Positions 45,999 to 55,553 of a stretch of 64,000 nucleotides of DNA are shown piece after piece. Position 1 is the stretch's first letter. Each line of letters begins with the position of its first letter. The position numbers and the translations under genes were made by a program. Location: positions 1 through 64,000 of the forward strand of contig NZ_WOSY01000009.1 of assembly GCF_011516755.1 (NCBI RefSeq), given 5' to 3'. The stretch is from Acetobacter conturbans. Its GTDB lineage: Bacteria > Pseudomonadota > Alphaproteobacteria > Acetobacterales > Acetobacteraceae. The notes below the pieces were generated by a model. That model did not search any database. It worked only from the letters and a program-made list of their open reading frames with translations, and was not told the DNA's origin.

Positions 45999-47213
45999 TT
46001 ATGGCAAATGCTGATCGAGTGCCTCGGCCAGAGCCGTTCCCAACAGCTCATCATAAACTGCCAGCGTTGCCTGCTGCATGGCGCGGGTCGTGTAATGGGC
46101 CAGCACATTTTCCCGGGCGGCAAGCCCCATGGTCATACGCTCCCCGGCTGTCGCATTGAGCGTGGCCGCGATCATTTCCGCCAGCACACGCGCATCGCCG
46201 GGAGGGAAAAGCAGACCAGTCTCCCCGTATCTCACCGTTTCCATGGCCGCCCCATGCGCCGCGACAATGACGGGACGCGTCATGGCCTGAGCCTCGACAA
46301 CCACCCGGCCGAACGGCTCGGGACGAAGGGACGGCACAACGACCATTTCGGAGAGGGCAAGGGCCGCCGGCATATCTGCGCAGTGACCGCCGAAGCGAAT
46401 ATGGGACGTCAGCCCGAGTTCCACCGTCTGGGATTCAAGGGTCGCCGGGAAGCCGGACTTTTCCGGCGCCGAACCGATGAAGACACAGACCCATGGACGG
46501 GTAGCCCAGCGTTCACGCACCATGATGGCCAGTGCATCGAGCAGCAGCCCCTGCCCTTTCCATTCCGTAAGACGACCCGGCATGAGAATGATGGCCGCAC
46601 CATCGTCCTCGATGTTCCATGTCTCCAGCACTGCGCTCACGCGGTCGCCGCGCACGGCCTGCGGATCGAACTGCACCGTATCAGCGCCGCGCGGAATGGT
46701 GCGCAGCCGGTTGTCCCCCACACCGTAATCGCGTTTCAAACGGTCTGCGATGAAATGGCTGATGGCGATGACGCGGTCACCGGCGGCAAGAACGGCATTA
46801 TAGGTTTTCTTGCCCGGAAAGCTTTCCTTGTGGACACCGTGCCATGTGGTGACGAACGGGGTTTGCGTCCGACGGCAGGCCAGCCTTGCTGCCCATGCAG
46901 GGGCGCGAGAGCGCGCATGAACCAGACTGACGCCCTCCGAAGCGATGACCGACCGCAGGCGCATGGCGTTCCGAAGGATGGCGGCGGGGGATTTCCGTCC
47001 GAGTTCGAGGGAAATGTGCTTTCCGCCGTAATAGGCCACTTTCGGGACCAGACGCCCGTCCGCACTGGCCACGAGCGGCATGCCGCCCGCCTCTGCGATG
47101 GCCTGCACCATCTCGATCGTCCCGCGCTCGACCCCGCCTGCATCAAGAGCGGGGAGGACCTGAAGAATAACGGGCCGATTGGTTAACGTATTCATAACTT
47201 TCGCCGATAGCAT
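45999..47213 (-). CDS. Glycosyltransferase family 4-like protein
   Basis: A GT-B glycosyltransferase of 404 aa. It opens ILQVLPALDAGGVERGTIEM, continues HARSRAPAWAAR and TTWHGVHKESFPGKK, and ends with the donor-binding domain MPGRLTEWKGQ, RFGGHCADMPAALAL and VPSLRPEPFGRVVVEAQAM, the E-x7-E region of GT4. It should act in LPS or capsule assembly. The ATG at 47213 has AGGG six bases upstream; an ATG at 47195 is the alternative. It is divergent from the TPR-protein gene. Confidence 0.85.
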   Translation of the reverse strand: MLSAKVMNTLTNRPVILQVLPALDAGGVERGTIEMVQAIAEAGGMPLVASADGRLVPKVAYYGGKHISLELGRKSPAAILRNAMRLRSVIASEGVSLVHARSRAPAWAARLACRRTQTPFVTTWHGVHKESFPGKKTYNAVLAAGDRVIAISHFIADRLKRDYGVGDNRLRTIPRGADTVQFDPQAVRGDRVSAVLETWNIEDDGAAIILMPGRLTEWKGQGLLLDALAIMVRERWATRPWVCVFIGSAPEKSGFPATLESQTVELGLTSHIRFGGHCADMPAALALSEMVVVPSLRPEPFGRVVVEAQAMTRPVIVAAHGAAMETVRYGETGLLFPPGDARVLAEMIAATLNATAGERMTMGLAARENVLAHYTTRAMQQATLAVYDELLGTALAEALDQHLP

Positions 47214-47292
47214 GGACGGCCCTGTCCCGCACCACCTGTCTCATTTTTCGTTCGTACTTGACCCGGCGGCTTTCAGGACCGTCAATGCAACC

Positions 47293-48210
47293 ATGATCGT
47301 CACGGCTCATCCCGACTGTCCAGCCTCCATCCGCCCGTCTCCCCGCTTCAAAGGACCGGGGCACAGCCGGATCATCGTATCCACACCCGCCGCTCTGACA
47401 GTCGCTCTTCTTGCCGCACTGACCCTACCTGTGCATCACGCCCGGGCGGTAGCACCGTCCTCGCAGCCCCCTTTTGTTCTCTCCGACTGTCTGGCCACCC
47501 TCGATGACGATCCGGGTGACGTGGATGATTATGTCTCGGCGCATGATGTGATCGGCAGCACGCGCGCCGTCCGGCACTGCCGCGCCATTGCCGATGCACT
47601 GATGGGAAACGCCGCAACGAGCGCCGAGGAGCTTGACGGGCTGGCCCACACAGCCGCCGCCCACATGCCGGAAACGGACGATGATTCCCCTGAAGAGCGG
47701 GCCGATGTCGCTGCCGACGCGGCACGCGCATGGTTCGCCGCCGGAGCGCCCACCCGGGCGGAAAACTCTGCCGGATATGGCCTTACCCTGACACCGGATT
47801 CCATTGCGCTCCGGCTCCTGCGGGATCGCGCCCTGCTGCAGACGGATCACCCCGACGATGCTCTGCGCGACCTGACCGAACTGGACTCCAATCCGGTTCT
47901 CGAAACGGACATCCATCGCCTGAAAGCCAAGGCCGAAATCCAGACGGGCAAGTTCACTGCGGCGGAACAGGATATCGCCTTCACATTGTCCAGAACGCCT
48001 GACGATCCGGGAGCTCTTCTGGAACGCGGCATCGTTCGCCAGCGCCTGAACAATCCAGCGGGCGCACGCTCGGACTGGGAGCAGGTGATCGCGCTCGCAC
48101 CGGACTCTCACGAGGCAGACCTCGCACGACAGGATCTCGACCTGCTCGCCTCCGACCCGGACGCCCTGCCTCCCAGCGACGTGACCATCCAGACATCCTC
48201 GTCGCACTGA
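47293..48210 (+). CDS. Secreted TPR-repeat protein
   Basis: A 305-aa protein with an N-terminal hydrophobic export signal (STPAALTVALLAALTLPVHH) and an alpha-helical body of TPR-like repeats (LRDRALLQTDHPDDALRDLTEL, IQTGKFTAAEQDIAFTL, ERGIVRQRLNNPAGARSDWE). Likely a periplasmic scaffold. Partner unknown. The ATG at 47293 is preferred over the longer frame, because the extra N-terminus overlaps the divergent glycosyltransferase promoter. It sits between two glycosyltransferase genes. Confidence 0.7.
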   Translation: MIVTAHPDCPASIRPSPRFKGPGHSRIIVSTPAALTVALLAALTLPVHHARAVAPSSQPPFVLSDCLATLDDDPGDVDDYVSAHDVIGSTRAVRHCRAIADALMGNAATSAEELDGLAHTAAAHMPETDDDSPEERADVAADAARAWFAAGAPTRAENSAGYGLTLTPDSIALRLLRDRALLQTDHPDDALRDLTELDSNPVLETDIHRLKAKAEIQTGKFTAAEQDIAFTLSRTPDDPGALLERGIVRQRLNNPAGARSDWEQVIALAPDSHEADLARQDLDLLASDPDALPPSDVTIQTSSSH

Positions 48211-48238
48211 GCACACAGTTTGCCTCAAAAAACGTCAT

Positions 48239-48265
48239 CGGATCAGCCCGGCATCCGTTGATCCG
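48239..48265 (+). terminator. Possible terminator after the TPR gene
   Basis: Inverted repeat CGGATCA/TGATCCG with a 13-base loop, followed by CGCCTTTCCC. Weak by T content. Confidence 0.4.
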
Positions 48266-48357
48266 ACGCCTTTCCCTCTCATGCCGTGTGAACAGACAGA
48301 ACGCCAAAATCCTCCTGCCTCTGGCATGAAACGACGTGACAGGGCAGTCTCCCGCCC

Positions 48358-49260
48358 ATGACACGCATCCTTGTCATCCGCCTTGGGGCGCTCGGCGATT
48401 TCGTACAAAGCTTTCCGGCCTTTGCCGCCATCCGCGCCCATCATCCGGATGCCGCCATCACCCTCCTGACGACCACGCCGTTCCGTGACCTCGCCACCGC
48501 CAGCCCGTGGTTCGACAGTATCGAGACCGACACACGGCCCAAAATCACCGACCGTGCGGGCATAAAACGGCTAAAAACCCAGTTGAGCGGCTTCGACCGG
48601 ATCTATGACCTTCAAACCTCCAGCCGCTCAAGCTGGTATCACCGTTTCGCCGGAGCCGCCGCGTGGTCAGGCATCGCGCGAGGGGCCTCGCTGCCGCACG
48701 CCAACCCCTGGCGGGATGAGATGCACACGCGGACGCGGCAGCGGGACCAGTTGCGCATGGCGGGCATCCCGGACGTTCCGGAGCCGGACCTCGGGTGGCT
48801 GACAGCAGGGGGGCCGATACTCCCCGTTCCCTATGCGGTGCTGGTACCGGGCGCAGCACCACACCGCCCGGGCAAACGCTGGCCTGCCCAGCGTTACGGG
48901 GCTCTCGCGCAGCATCTTCTCGGCAAGGGGTTGTTACCGGTCCTCATCGGCGGCCCAACGGACGGTGAACTGGCCACCACCATCCGCGCTGCCTGTCCGG
49001 ACGCGCTGGATCTCACCGGGAAGACTTCTCTCATCGACCTTGGCGGTCTGTGCGCCCGCGCCCGGCTGGCGGTGGGCAACGATACCGGCCCGATGCATCT
49101 CGCAGCCGCCGTGGGATGTCGCTGCCTCGTGCTGTTCTCTTCGGAAAGCGATCCGGCCCTGACGGCTCCACTGGGACGACGGCCGGAGCAGGTCAGCGTG
49201 CTGCGGGTCAACGATATTGCAACTCTTTCCGTGGACAGGGTTGTTTCTGCCCTCGGCTGA
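48358..49260 (+). CDS. Glycosyltransferase family 9 (heptosyltransferase-like)
   Basis: A GT9 enzyme of 300 aa. It starts [19 protein letters not shown], has [15 protein letters not shown] in the middle, and [19 protein letters not shown] and [16 protein letters not shown] in the donor site. GT9 enzymes add heptose to the lipopolysaccharide inner core. The exact sugar cannot be told. It precedes thrS by 77 bp, without evident coupling. Confidence 0.9.
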   Translation: MTRILVIRLGALGDFVQSFPAFAAIRAHHPDAAITLLTTTPFRDLATASPWFDSIETDTRPKITDRAGIKRLKTQLSGFDRIYDLQTSSRSSWYHRFAGAAAWSGIARGASLPHANPWRDEMHTRTRQRDQLRMAGIPDVPEPDLGWLTAGGPILPVPYAVLVPGAAPHRPGKRWPAQRYGALAQHLLGKGLLPVLIGGPTDGELATTIRAACPDALDLTGKTSLIDLGGLCARARLAVGNDTGPMHLAAAVGCRCLVLFSSESDPALTAPLGRRPEQVSVLRVNDIATLSVDRVVSALG

Positions 49261-49337
49261 CGCCATTAAAGTCGGCTTGCTGCAACAGGACGTCCATCCC
49301 GGTCGTCCGTCATATTCAATGCCTGGAGCACCTGTCC

Positions 49338-51266
49338 ATGCCTGCCATCACCCTGCCAGACGGTTCCGTTCGCCAGTTTGACGGGCCGGTGACGGGCACG
49401 GATATCGCGGCCTCCATCGGTCCGGGGCTAGCCAAGGCGGCGCTGGCCATCGAAGTGGACGGCAAGCTTCGCGACATCAGCCTTCCGGTCGAGCAGGATG
49501 CCTCAATCCGCTTCGTCACCCGCAAGGACGGGGAAGCGCTGGAGATGATCCGCCACGATGCCGCCCATGTGCTGGCGGAGGCGGTGCAGTCGCTGTTTCC
49601 CGGCACGCAGGTCACCATCGGCCCGTCGATCGAAAACGGCTTCTATTACGATTTCTACCGCAACGAGCCGTTCAAGCCGGAAGATTTCACGGCCATTGAG
49701 CAGCGGATGCACGAGATCGTCAAAGCGAACGCGCCCTTCACCCGCGAGGCATGGCCGCGCGATGAGGCGATCCGGTTCTTCGAAGACCGTGGCGAGCGCT
49801 TCAAGGCCGAACTGATCCGCGACCTCCCCGGCGATGAGGAAATCTCGATCTACCGTCAGGGTGAGTGGCTGGATCTCTGCCGAGGCCCGCATCTGCGCAC
49901 CACCGGCGATGTCGGCAACGCCTTCAAGCTGATGAAGGTCGCGGGCGCTTACTGGCGCGGCGATCATCGCAACCCGATGCTGACCCGCATCTACGGCACT
50001 GCATGGCGGGACAAGAAGGAGTTGGAAGCGCATCTGCACCAGCTTGAGGAAGCGGAGCGCCGCGACCACCGCCGCATCGGCAAGGAAATGGATCTCTTCC
50101 ACATTCAGGAAGAGGCCGTCGGTCAGGTGTTCTGGCACGCCAAGGGCTGGCGGCTCTACACGGCGTTGCAGGACTATATGCGCCGCGCCCAGACCCGCGC
50201 CGACTATGAAGAAGTCCGCACGCCGCAGCTTGTGGACCGTGCGCTGTGGGAAGCCTCCGGCCACTGGGACAAATATCGCCACCACATGTTCGTCGCGACC
50301 GTCGAGGACGAGGACAAGACCCTCGCTCTCAAGCCGATGAACTGCCCGTGTCATGTGCAGATCTTCCGCCACGGCCTGCGGTCCTATCGTGAACTGCCCT
50401 TGCGCATGGCCGAATTCGGCGCGTGCCACCGCTATGAGCCGTCCGGTTCGCTGCACGGCATCATGCGCGTGCGTGGCTTCACGCAGGACGATGCCCATAT
50501 CTTCTGCACCGAGGACCAGATCGCTCAGGAGACTGTCCTGTTCGTGGCGATGCTTTCAGAGGTCTACAAGGATCTCGGCTTCGAGCATTTCCGCATCAAG
50601 TTCTCGGACCGTCCTGAGCAGCGTTCCGGTTCGGACGAGGTCTGGGATAAGGCCGAGGCCGCGCTCAAGCAGGCCTGTGAGATCGCGGGCGTGGAGTATG
50701 AATATAATCCGGGTGAGGGCGCGTTCTACGGTCCGAAGCTGGAGTTCGTGCTGCGTGACGCCATCGGTCGTGACTGGCAGTGCGGCACCTTGCAGGTCGA
50801 TCTCGTGCTGCCGGAGCGTCTGGACGCCAGCTACATCGGCGAGGACAGCGCCCGTCACCGTCCGGTCATGCTGCACCGTGCGATCCTCGGCTCGTTCGAG
50901 CGCTTCATCGGCATTCTGATCGAGCAGCATGCGGGCAAGTTCCCGCTGTGGCTCGCGCCCGTGCAGGTCGTTGTCGCCAGCATCGTCAGTGATGCCGCGC
51001 CTTACGCCGGGGAGGTTGTCGCCCGTCTGCGCAAGGCCGGTCTCACGGTCGAGGCGGACACGCGTGCGGACAAGATCAACGCCAAGATCCGTGAGCACAG
51101 CGTGGCCCGGGTGCCGGTGATCCTTGTGGTCGGCCGCAAGGAAGCGGAAGCAGGAACCGTCGCCATGCGGCGTCTCGGCGGGGCGGATCAGGAAATGCTG
51201 ACCCTCGACGAGGCAGTGATCCGGCTGTCTGAAGAAGCGAAGGCCCCGGACATCCGTCGGGGCTGA
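49338..51266 (+). CDS. thrS: Threonyl-tRNA synthetase
   Basis: A class II synthetase of 642 aa, the normal length: TGS domain (residues 1-60), editing domain with [12 protein letters not shown] and the [12 protein letters not shown] zinc-like cluster, catalytic core with [27 protein letters not shown] and [17 protein letters not shown], and an anticodon-binding domain ending [13 protein letters not shown]. The ATG at 49338 follows GGAG. It ends in a strong hairpin that also lies in the neighbouring gene. Confidence 0.97.
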   Translation: MPAITLPDGSVRQFDGPVTGTDIAASIGPGLAKAALAIEVDGKLRDISLPVEQDASIRFVTRKDGEALEMIRHDAAHVLAEAVQSLFPGTQVTIGPSIENGFYYDFYRNEPFKPEDFTAIEQRMHEIVKANAPFTREAWPRDEAIRFFEDRGERFKAELIRDLPGDEEISIYRQGEWLDLCRGPHLRTTGDVGNAFKLMKVAGAYWRGDHRNPMLTRIYGTAWRDKKELEAHLHQLEEAERRDHRRIGKEMDLFHIQEEAVGQVFWHAKGWRLYTALQDYMRRAQTRADYEEVRTPQLVDRALWEASGHWDKYRHHMFVATVEDEDKTLALKPMNCPCHVQIFRHGLRSYRELPLRMAEFGACHRYEPSGSLHGIMRVRGFTQDDAHIFCTEDQIAQETVLFVAMLSEVYKDLGFEHFRIKFSDRPEQRSGSDEVWDKAEAALKQACEIAGVEYEYNPGEGAFYGPKLEFVLRDAIGRDWQCGTLQVDLVLPERLDASYIGEDSARHRPVMLHRAILGSFERFIGILIEQHAGKFPLWLAPVQVVVASIVSDAAPYAGEVVARLRKAGLTVEADTRADKINAKIREHSVARVPVILVVGRKEAEAGTVAMRRLGGADQEMLTLDEAVIRLSEEAKAPDIRRG

Positions 51267-51271
51267 ATGCC

Positions 51272-51310
51272 TGTTACCCGATCAGGCGTCGGCCGCCTGA
51301 TCGGGTAACA
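51272..51310. terminator. Strong hairpin shared by thrS and the Rrf2 gene
   Basis: Perfect 17-bp stem (TGTTACCCGATCAGGCG and its complement) with a five-base loop, five bases past the thrS stop. On the plus strand CACGG and TTTTT follow. The stem also encodes the last codons of the convergent Rrf2 gene. Confidence 0.85.
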
Positions 51311-51782
51311 CACGGTTTTTCTGCTCATCCGGCGCAAAAAACCCCAGCGCATACCGCTCCCGGTTCGTCACCACGTCGGCAAGCGATATCGCGTCGAAAA
51401 CATCGAAGAACGCCGCGAAAGCGCGGACAAAAACCAGCCGCATCTGACATTCGGGCATAAGGAGACACACGCTCTCCTCATCGCTACACCCGTCCATGCC
51501 ATGTTTCATGCAGGCAATGACGCCCGGTTCCCCTTCCGTGAGACGCACGACAGCGCCGATGCATATTTTTTCCGGCGCACGGGCCAGCCGCAGGCCACCG
51601 TTCCTGCCCCGGCTGGTTTCGATAAAGCCGGCGCGCCCCATCTTGTGGATGATCTTGACCAGATGGTTTTCGGAAATGCCGTAGGTCCTGGCAATTTCCC
51701 GAATTGAAACAAGCCGGTCCGGCGTGCAGGCGAGAAAGATAAGCGCTCTCAGAGCATAATCCGTGTGAAGGGTCAGACGCAT
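51282..51782 (-). CDS. Rrf2-family regulator with four cysteines (NsrR/RirA-like)
   Basis: A 166-aa Rrf2 repressor. The winged helix reads RLTLHTDYALRALIFLA, ISENHLVKIIHKMGRAG and ETSRGRNGGLRLAR. Cysteines at 91, 99, 106 and 112 follow; three with spacing close to 91/99/105 bind an Fe-S cluster in RirA, and NsrR has a similar set for nitric oxide sensing. The pattern here is between the two, so I call neither. It is divergent from an iron-type ABC importer, which it may control together with a palindrome at 51869-51887. Its last codons lie in the thrS terminator stem. Confidence 0.85.
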   Translation of the reverse strand: MRLTLHTDYALRALIFLACTPDRLVSIREIARTYGISENHLVKIIHKMGRAGFIETSRGRNGGLRLARAPEKICIGAVVRLTEGEPGVIACMKHGMDGCSDEESVCLLMPECQMRLVFVRAFAAFFDVFDAISLADVVTNRERYALGFFAPDEQKNRVLPDQAADA

Positions 51783-51868
51783 GAGATCAGGCGATCCATG
51801 CCGTGGACCAGTACGGACCGACTATTACACATGCCAACGCCTCCTCAATTCCGACAATTCATCCTTAA

Positions 51869-51887
51869 CGGGAACAGATCGTTCCCG
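51869..51887. promoter_or_regulatory. Palindrome in the Rrf2/ABC importer intergenic region
   Basis: CGGGAACAGATCGTTCCCG has perfect 7-bp arms (CGGGAAC/GTTCCCG) and a five-base centre. It sits in the 315-bp divergent promoter region, so it is a candidate operator for the adjacent regulator or for another factor. It does not match the AT-rich NsrR or iron-box consensus I know. Confidence 0.5.
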
Positions 51888-52097
51888 CCTATTCCAGTCA
51901 GCGGTATCATCGGAATGTGACGTTTAAAGGACCAAAGCCTTTATTACGCGAGAAGGCAGGACAGAGTTGCTTTTACATAATGGATAAAGCCGCTGTTCCG
52001 CTCGCCCCTCGACGTTCCGCCGCATCCTGTTAGTCTATAGTCAGTGGGAACCAGTCCTTGGTGAAAAAGGCGAATTTCCCGAAAGAACGGGGGGATA

Positions 52098-53129
52098 ATG
52101 GGACGATTTCTGAAGGGGGCGGCCTCTCTGGCCATTCTGGCCTCTACAGCTTTTGCCACACCGCTGAACGCAGCCGGAACAAAAACCGTCACCGACATGA
52201 CAGGCATTCGGAGCGAGGTGCCCTCACCCCCTGCCCGTATTGCGGATCTGTGGTTCGCCCATAACGAACTGGTCGTCATGCTCGGCGGAGCACCTGCCAT
52301 CGCCATGACGGTCGAACGACAGACCATGTCGCCCTGGATGTACCGGCTCGCGCCCGCCCTGAACAAGGCCGTCCAGCTTCCGGGTACGACCCCTACCGCC
52401 GAAACGCTTCTGGCCAGCCAGATCGACCTCGTCTTTGCAACACCCGCACTGTCGGGACTCGATTCCTACCGTCGCGCCGGTATTCCTGCGGTCGCGGTCG
52501 ATTTCCATGACGCGGCGGGGCTGCTCCGCTGCCTCGACCTGACGGCGGACGTGCTGGGAACCGCCCATGCGCAGGACGTCGTGAAAGACTATCGCGCCTA
52601 TCTCGACGAGACGCTGAACCTGCTGTCCTCCCGTCTGGGCGATTTTCCGGACGCATCCCGCCCCCGCGTGCTGCACATCCTTTCGCTCTCGCCCCTGAAA
52701 GTCGATGGCGCGGGCACGATGATCGACGAGTGGATCAGGCTCGCAGGTGGCCGCAACGCCGCCGGAGAAATCCAGGGATCGAAACGGCCGGTCTCATTCG
52801 AGCAGATTGCCGCATGGAATCCCGACATCATCATTCTGGGAGGCATGAGCGGAACGCCGGAGGCGTCCACCGCAGGCGCGGTGTGGTCCTCGCTCGCCGC
52901 CGTCAGGACGGGGAGAGTCTATCGCAACCCCGTCGGTGTGTTTCCGTGGGATCGTTATGGAACGGAATTCGCGCTTCAGCTTCGCTGGGCCGCGACCATC
53001 CTGCATCCGGACCTGTTCCGTGACGTCAGCATGGCCGAAGTCACACAAGCCTTTTATCGCCGCTTCTTTGCCTATGACCTGACCGATGAGGACGCCCGGC
53101 GCATTCTGGCGGCGCAGCCTCCTGCATGA
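52098..53129 (+). CDS. Periplasmic binding protein of an iron-siderophore/cobalamin-type ABC importer
   Basis: A 343-aa protein with a signal peptide (MGRFLKGAASLAILASTAFA) and the TroA/BtuF-like bilobal fold: TVTDMTGIRSEVPSPPARIADLW, LLASQIDLVFATPAL, IDEWIRLAGGRNAAGE and WNPDIIILGGM. Class III binding proteins carry ferric siderophores, haem or cobalamin. The ligand cannot be told. A GGGGGG stretch precedes the ATG. It is the first gene of a three-gene operon with 4-bp overlaps. Confidence 0.87.
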   Translation: MGRFLKGAASLAILASTAFATPLNAAGTKTVTDMTGIRSEVPSPPARIADLWFAHNELVVMLGGAPAIAMTVERQTMSPWMYRLAPALNKAVQLPGTTPTAETLLASQIDLVFATPALSGLDSYRRAGIPAVAVDFHDAAGLLRCLDLTADVLGTAHAQDVVKDYRAYLDETLNLLSSRLGDFPDASRPRVLHILSLSPLKVDGAGTMIDEWIRLAGGRNAAGEIQGSKRPVSFEQIAAWNPDIIILGGMSGTPEASTAGAVWSSLAAVRTGRVYRNPVGVFPWDRYGTEFALQLRWAATILHPDLFRDVSMAEVTQAFYRRFFAYDLTDEDARRILAAQPPA

Positions 53130-54136
53130 AAGGCATTGCGTCTCTTGCCTGCGCCTTCATCGTTCTCGTGATCGTGGCGGTCGCCTCGCTCTGCGTGGGG
53201 CGCTACCCCATTCCCCTTCACGACTGCCTCCAGTTTCTTTTCTCGTTTTTTCACGCCTCCCCGACACCCTCCGTCACCCGTTCCATCCTGCTCCAGCTCC
53301 GACTTCCCCGACTGGAAGCCGCGATGCTGGCGGGAGCGGCACTGTCTGTTTCGGGCGCGTCCTATCAGGCCGTTTTCCGCAATCCACTAGTCTCTCCCGG
53401 CATCCTCGGAGCACTGAGCGGAGCCGGGTTCGGGGCAGCCGTCGCCATCGTCCTGAACTATCCCGCATGGATGGTAAGCGTCTCGGCCTTCACCGGATCT
53501 GTCGTTGCCGTTCTGGCAGGCGTGGGGATAGCGCGCCTGTCCGGCGACCGCTCGATCCTGATGCTGATCTTCGGCGGACTGGTCAGCAACGCCCTCTTCA
53601 CCTCGCTGCTATCGATCCTCAAATATCTCGCCGACCCCGACGACCAGCTTCCCGATATCGTCTTCTGGCTGCTCGGCACGCTGGCCCGCGTGACGCCCGA
53701 AACGCTCTCGCTCGTCTCCCTGCCGATGCTGGTGAGTATCGTGCTGCTCTGCCTCACCGGACGACTTCTCGATGCGCTCACGCTCGGCGATGACGAAGCC
53801 CGCAGCCTTGGCGTGCCGGTCGTGGCGGTGCGCAGTGTCGTCGTGATCCTCGCCACGCTGCTTTCGGCGTTGACGGTGGCGATGGCGGGCATCATCGGCT
53901 GGGTGGGGCTGGTGGTTCCGCACATCGCACGGCTGATCGTAGGGCCGGGAAACAGGCTCGTGCTGCCCATGAGCGCCCTGATCGGGGCCATCTTCCTCCT
54001 GTTCGCCGACGATCTCGCACGCTGCCTCTCCTCTGCGGAAATCCCCATCGGTATCATGACCGAACTCTCCGGCGTCATCCTGTTCCTGATCCTGCTGCCG
54101 CGTGTCCGGTCCAGCCTGAAAGGAAGCTGGCGATGA
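53126..54136 (+). CDS. FecCD-family ABC permease
   Basis: A 336-aa permease with about nine or ten helices of the BtuC/FecCD type. Conserved blocks are LRLPRLEAAMLAGAALSVSG, FRNPLVSPGILG and the cytoplasmic coupling loop GIIGWVGLVVPHIARLIVG. It starts at an ATGA overlap with the binding-protein gene and would form a homodimer channel. Confidence 0.92.
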   Translation: MKGIASLACAFIVLVIVAVASLCVGRYPIPLHDCLQFLFSFFHASPTPSVTRSILLQLRLPRLEAAMLAGAALSVSGASYQAVFRNPLVSPGILGALSGAGFGAAVAIVLNYPAWMVSVSAFTGSVVAVLAGVGIARLSGDRSILMLIFGGLVSNALFTSLLSILKYLADPDDQLPDIVFWLLGTLARVTPETLSLVSLPMLVSIVLLCLTGRLLDALTLGDDEARSLGVPVVAVRSVVVILATLLSALTVAMAGIIGWVGLVVPHIARLIVGPGNRLVLPMSALIGAIFLLFADDLARCLSSAEIPIGIMTELSGVILFLILLPRVRSSLKGSWR

Positions 54137-54855
54137 CTCTCGTCGCCGAGGATATCTCCTGTCGGCGGGACGGGCGGCTGGTGCTGGACGACATCTCCTT
54201 CAGCCTGCCCGACGGCACGATGACAGCCCTTCTCGGCCCGAACGGCGCGGGGAAAACGACCCTCTTGCGGGTCATTCTGGGGCTTGAAAAAGCAGACGGC
54301 CGCATCCTGCTGAACGGAGCGGATCTGTCCACGCTCACCCGCCGCGAGGTCGCCCGTAGGATCGCCTATGTTCCCCAGACAAACACTGTCGCCTTCGCCT
54401 ATACGGTGGCGGACATGGTCGCGATGGGACGTCTGTCGCACGCCCGTTTCGGGCTGATAACGCCCGCGGACGACAAGGACGCGGTCACCGGGGCACTGGC
54501 CCGGCTCAATATTTCCCACCTTGCAGACCGCGCCTACACACAGCTTTCGGGCGGGGAGCAGCAGGCCGTGCTGATCGCCCGCGCACTAGCTCAGGGGGGC
54601 AGGACGCTACTGCTCGATGAGCCAGCCTCGGCGCTGGATTTCGGTCAGCAGAAACGCCTGTGGGCGCAGTTGCGAGACCTTGCGGAGCAGGGCTACACGA
54701 TCCTCTGCACGACCCATGATCCCCTGCGCGCCCGCGAGATTTTCGACGTCGCCCTGCTGATGCGTCAAGGCAGGCTTGTGGACTGCGGAGCCGTGGGAAG
54801 CGTGCTGACCGATGAGGGGATCGACACCCTGTATGCGTCCGCGCATGTCCCCTGA
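54133..54855 (+). CDS. ATPase of an iron-siderophore-type ABC importer
   Basis: A 240-aa ABC ATPase of the FecE/FhuC class: Walker A GPNGAGKTT, Q-loop in YVPQTNTVAF, signature LSGGEQQAVLIARAL, Walker B TLLLDEPASALD, H-loop histidine in TTHDP. It starts at an ATGA overlap with the permease and completes the transporter. Confidence 0.93.
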   Translation: MTLVAEDISCRRDGRLVLDDISFSLPDGTMTALLGPNGAGKTTLLRVILGLEKADGRILLNGADLSTLTRREVARRIAYVPQTNTVAFAYTVADMVAMGRLSHARFGLITPADDKDAVTGALARLNISHLADRAYTQLSGGEQQAVLIARALAQGGRTLLLDEPASALDFGQQKRLWAQLRDLAEQGYTILCTTHDPLRAREIFDVALLMRQGRLVDCGAVGSVLTDEGIDTLYASAHVP

Positions 54856-54971
54856 ATCCGGCGGTCTTTCCGGCGCGGGATGGGGGCCTCTCCCCTCGGC
54901 AGGAACATCCGCACTGGCAAGCGGGCGGCGGCGGCGGTATTCACAAACCGGAAGTGGTGAGGATTGCTGTC

Positions 54972-55553
54972 ATGTCGCTGGATGAGAATGCGCTGGATTG
55001 CCTGTTTCAAAAGGCGCGGACGCCGGAGAAATGGACCGATCGTCCCGTGCCGGAAGAAACGGTGCGGGCGCTGTACGATCTGGTGAAACTCGGACCGACA
55101 TCGGGCAACGGCTCTCCGGCGCGGTTCGTGTTTCTCTCCTCTCAGGACGCAAAGGAGCGCCTTCGGGACGCGCTCTCGGCGGGCAATGTGGAAAAGGTCA
55201 TGACGGCTCCAGTCGTGGTCATCGTGGGTCACGATCCCCTGTTCTTCGAATATTTCTCGCGTCTGGGCGCCGATCCCGATCTGCGCTCATGGTTCGCGGC
55301 CGATGTCGGGCTGGCGGAAGAGACCGCTTTCCGCAATGGGACGCTGGAAGGCGCTTACCTGATCATGGCCGCGCGGGCGCTGGGACTGGATGCCTTGCCG
55401 ATGTCAGGCTTCGATGCGGCCATCGTCGAGGACACATTCCTGACGGGCGAAGGCTGGCGGGCCAACTTCCTCATCGGTCTTGGCTACGGAGAACCGGTTG
55501 AAACGCCACGCGCTGCCCGACTGGCTTTTGACGAAGCCTGTCGCATCCTGTGA
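54972..55553 (+). CDS. Nitroreductase-family protein (RutE/HadB-like)
   Basis: A flavin-dependent reductase of 193 aa. The RutE/HadB subfamily pattern is clear: ARTPEKWTDRPVPEETVRALYDL, GPTSGNGSPARFVF, and ARALGLDALPMSGFD. In E. coli RutE reduces malonic semialdehyde in pyrimidine breakdown; no rut genes are near. The ATG at 54972 has GTGAGG upstream; the frame opens at 54954. Its stop overlaps the GTG of tsaB. Confidence 0.85.
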   Translation: MSLDENALDCLFQKARTPEKWTDRPVPEETVRALYDLVKLGPTSGNGSPARFVFLSSQDAKERLRDALSAGNVEKVMTAPVVVIVGHDPLFFEYFSRLGADPDLRSWFAADVGLAEETAFRNGTLEGAYLIMAARALGLDALPMSGFDAAIVEDTFLTGEGWRANFLIGLGYGEPVETPRAARLAFDEACRIL

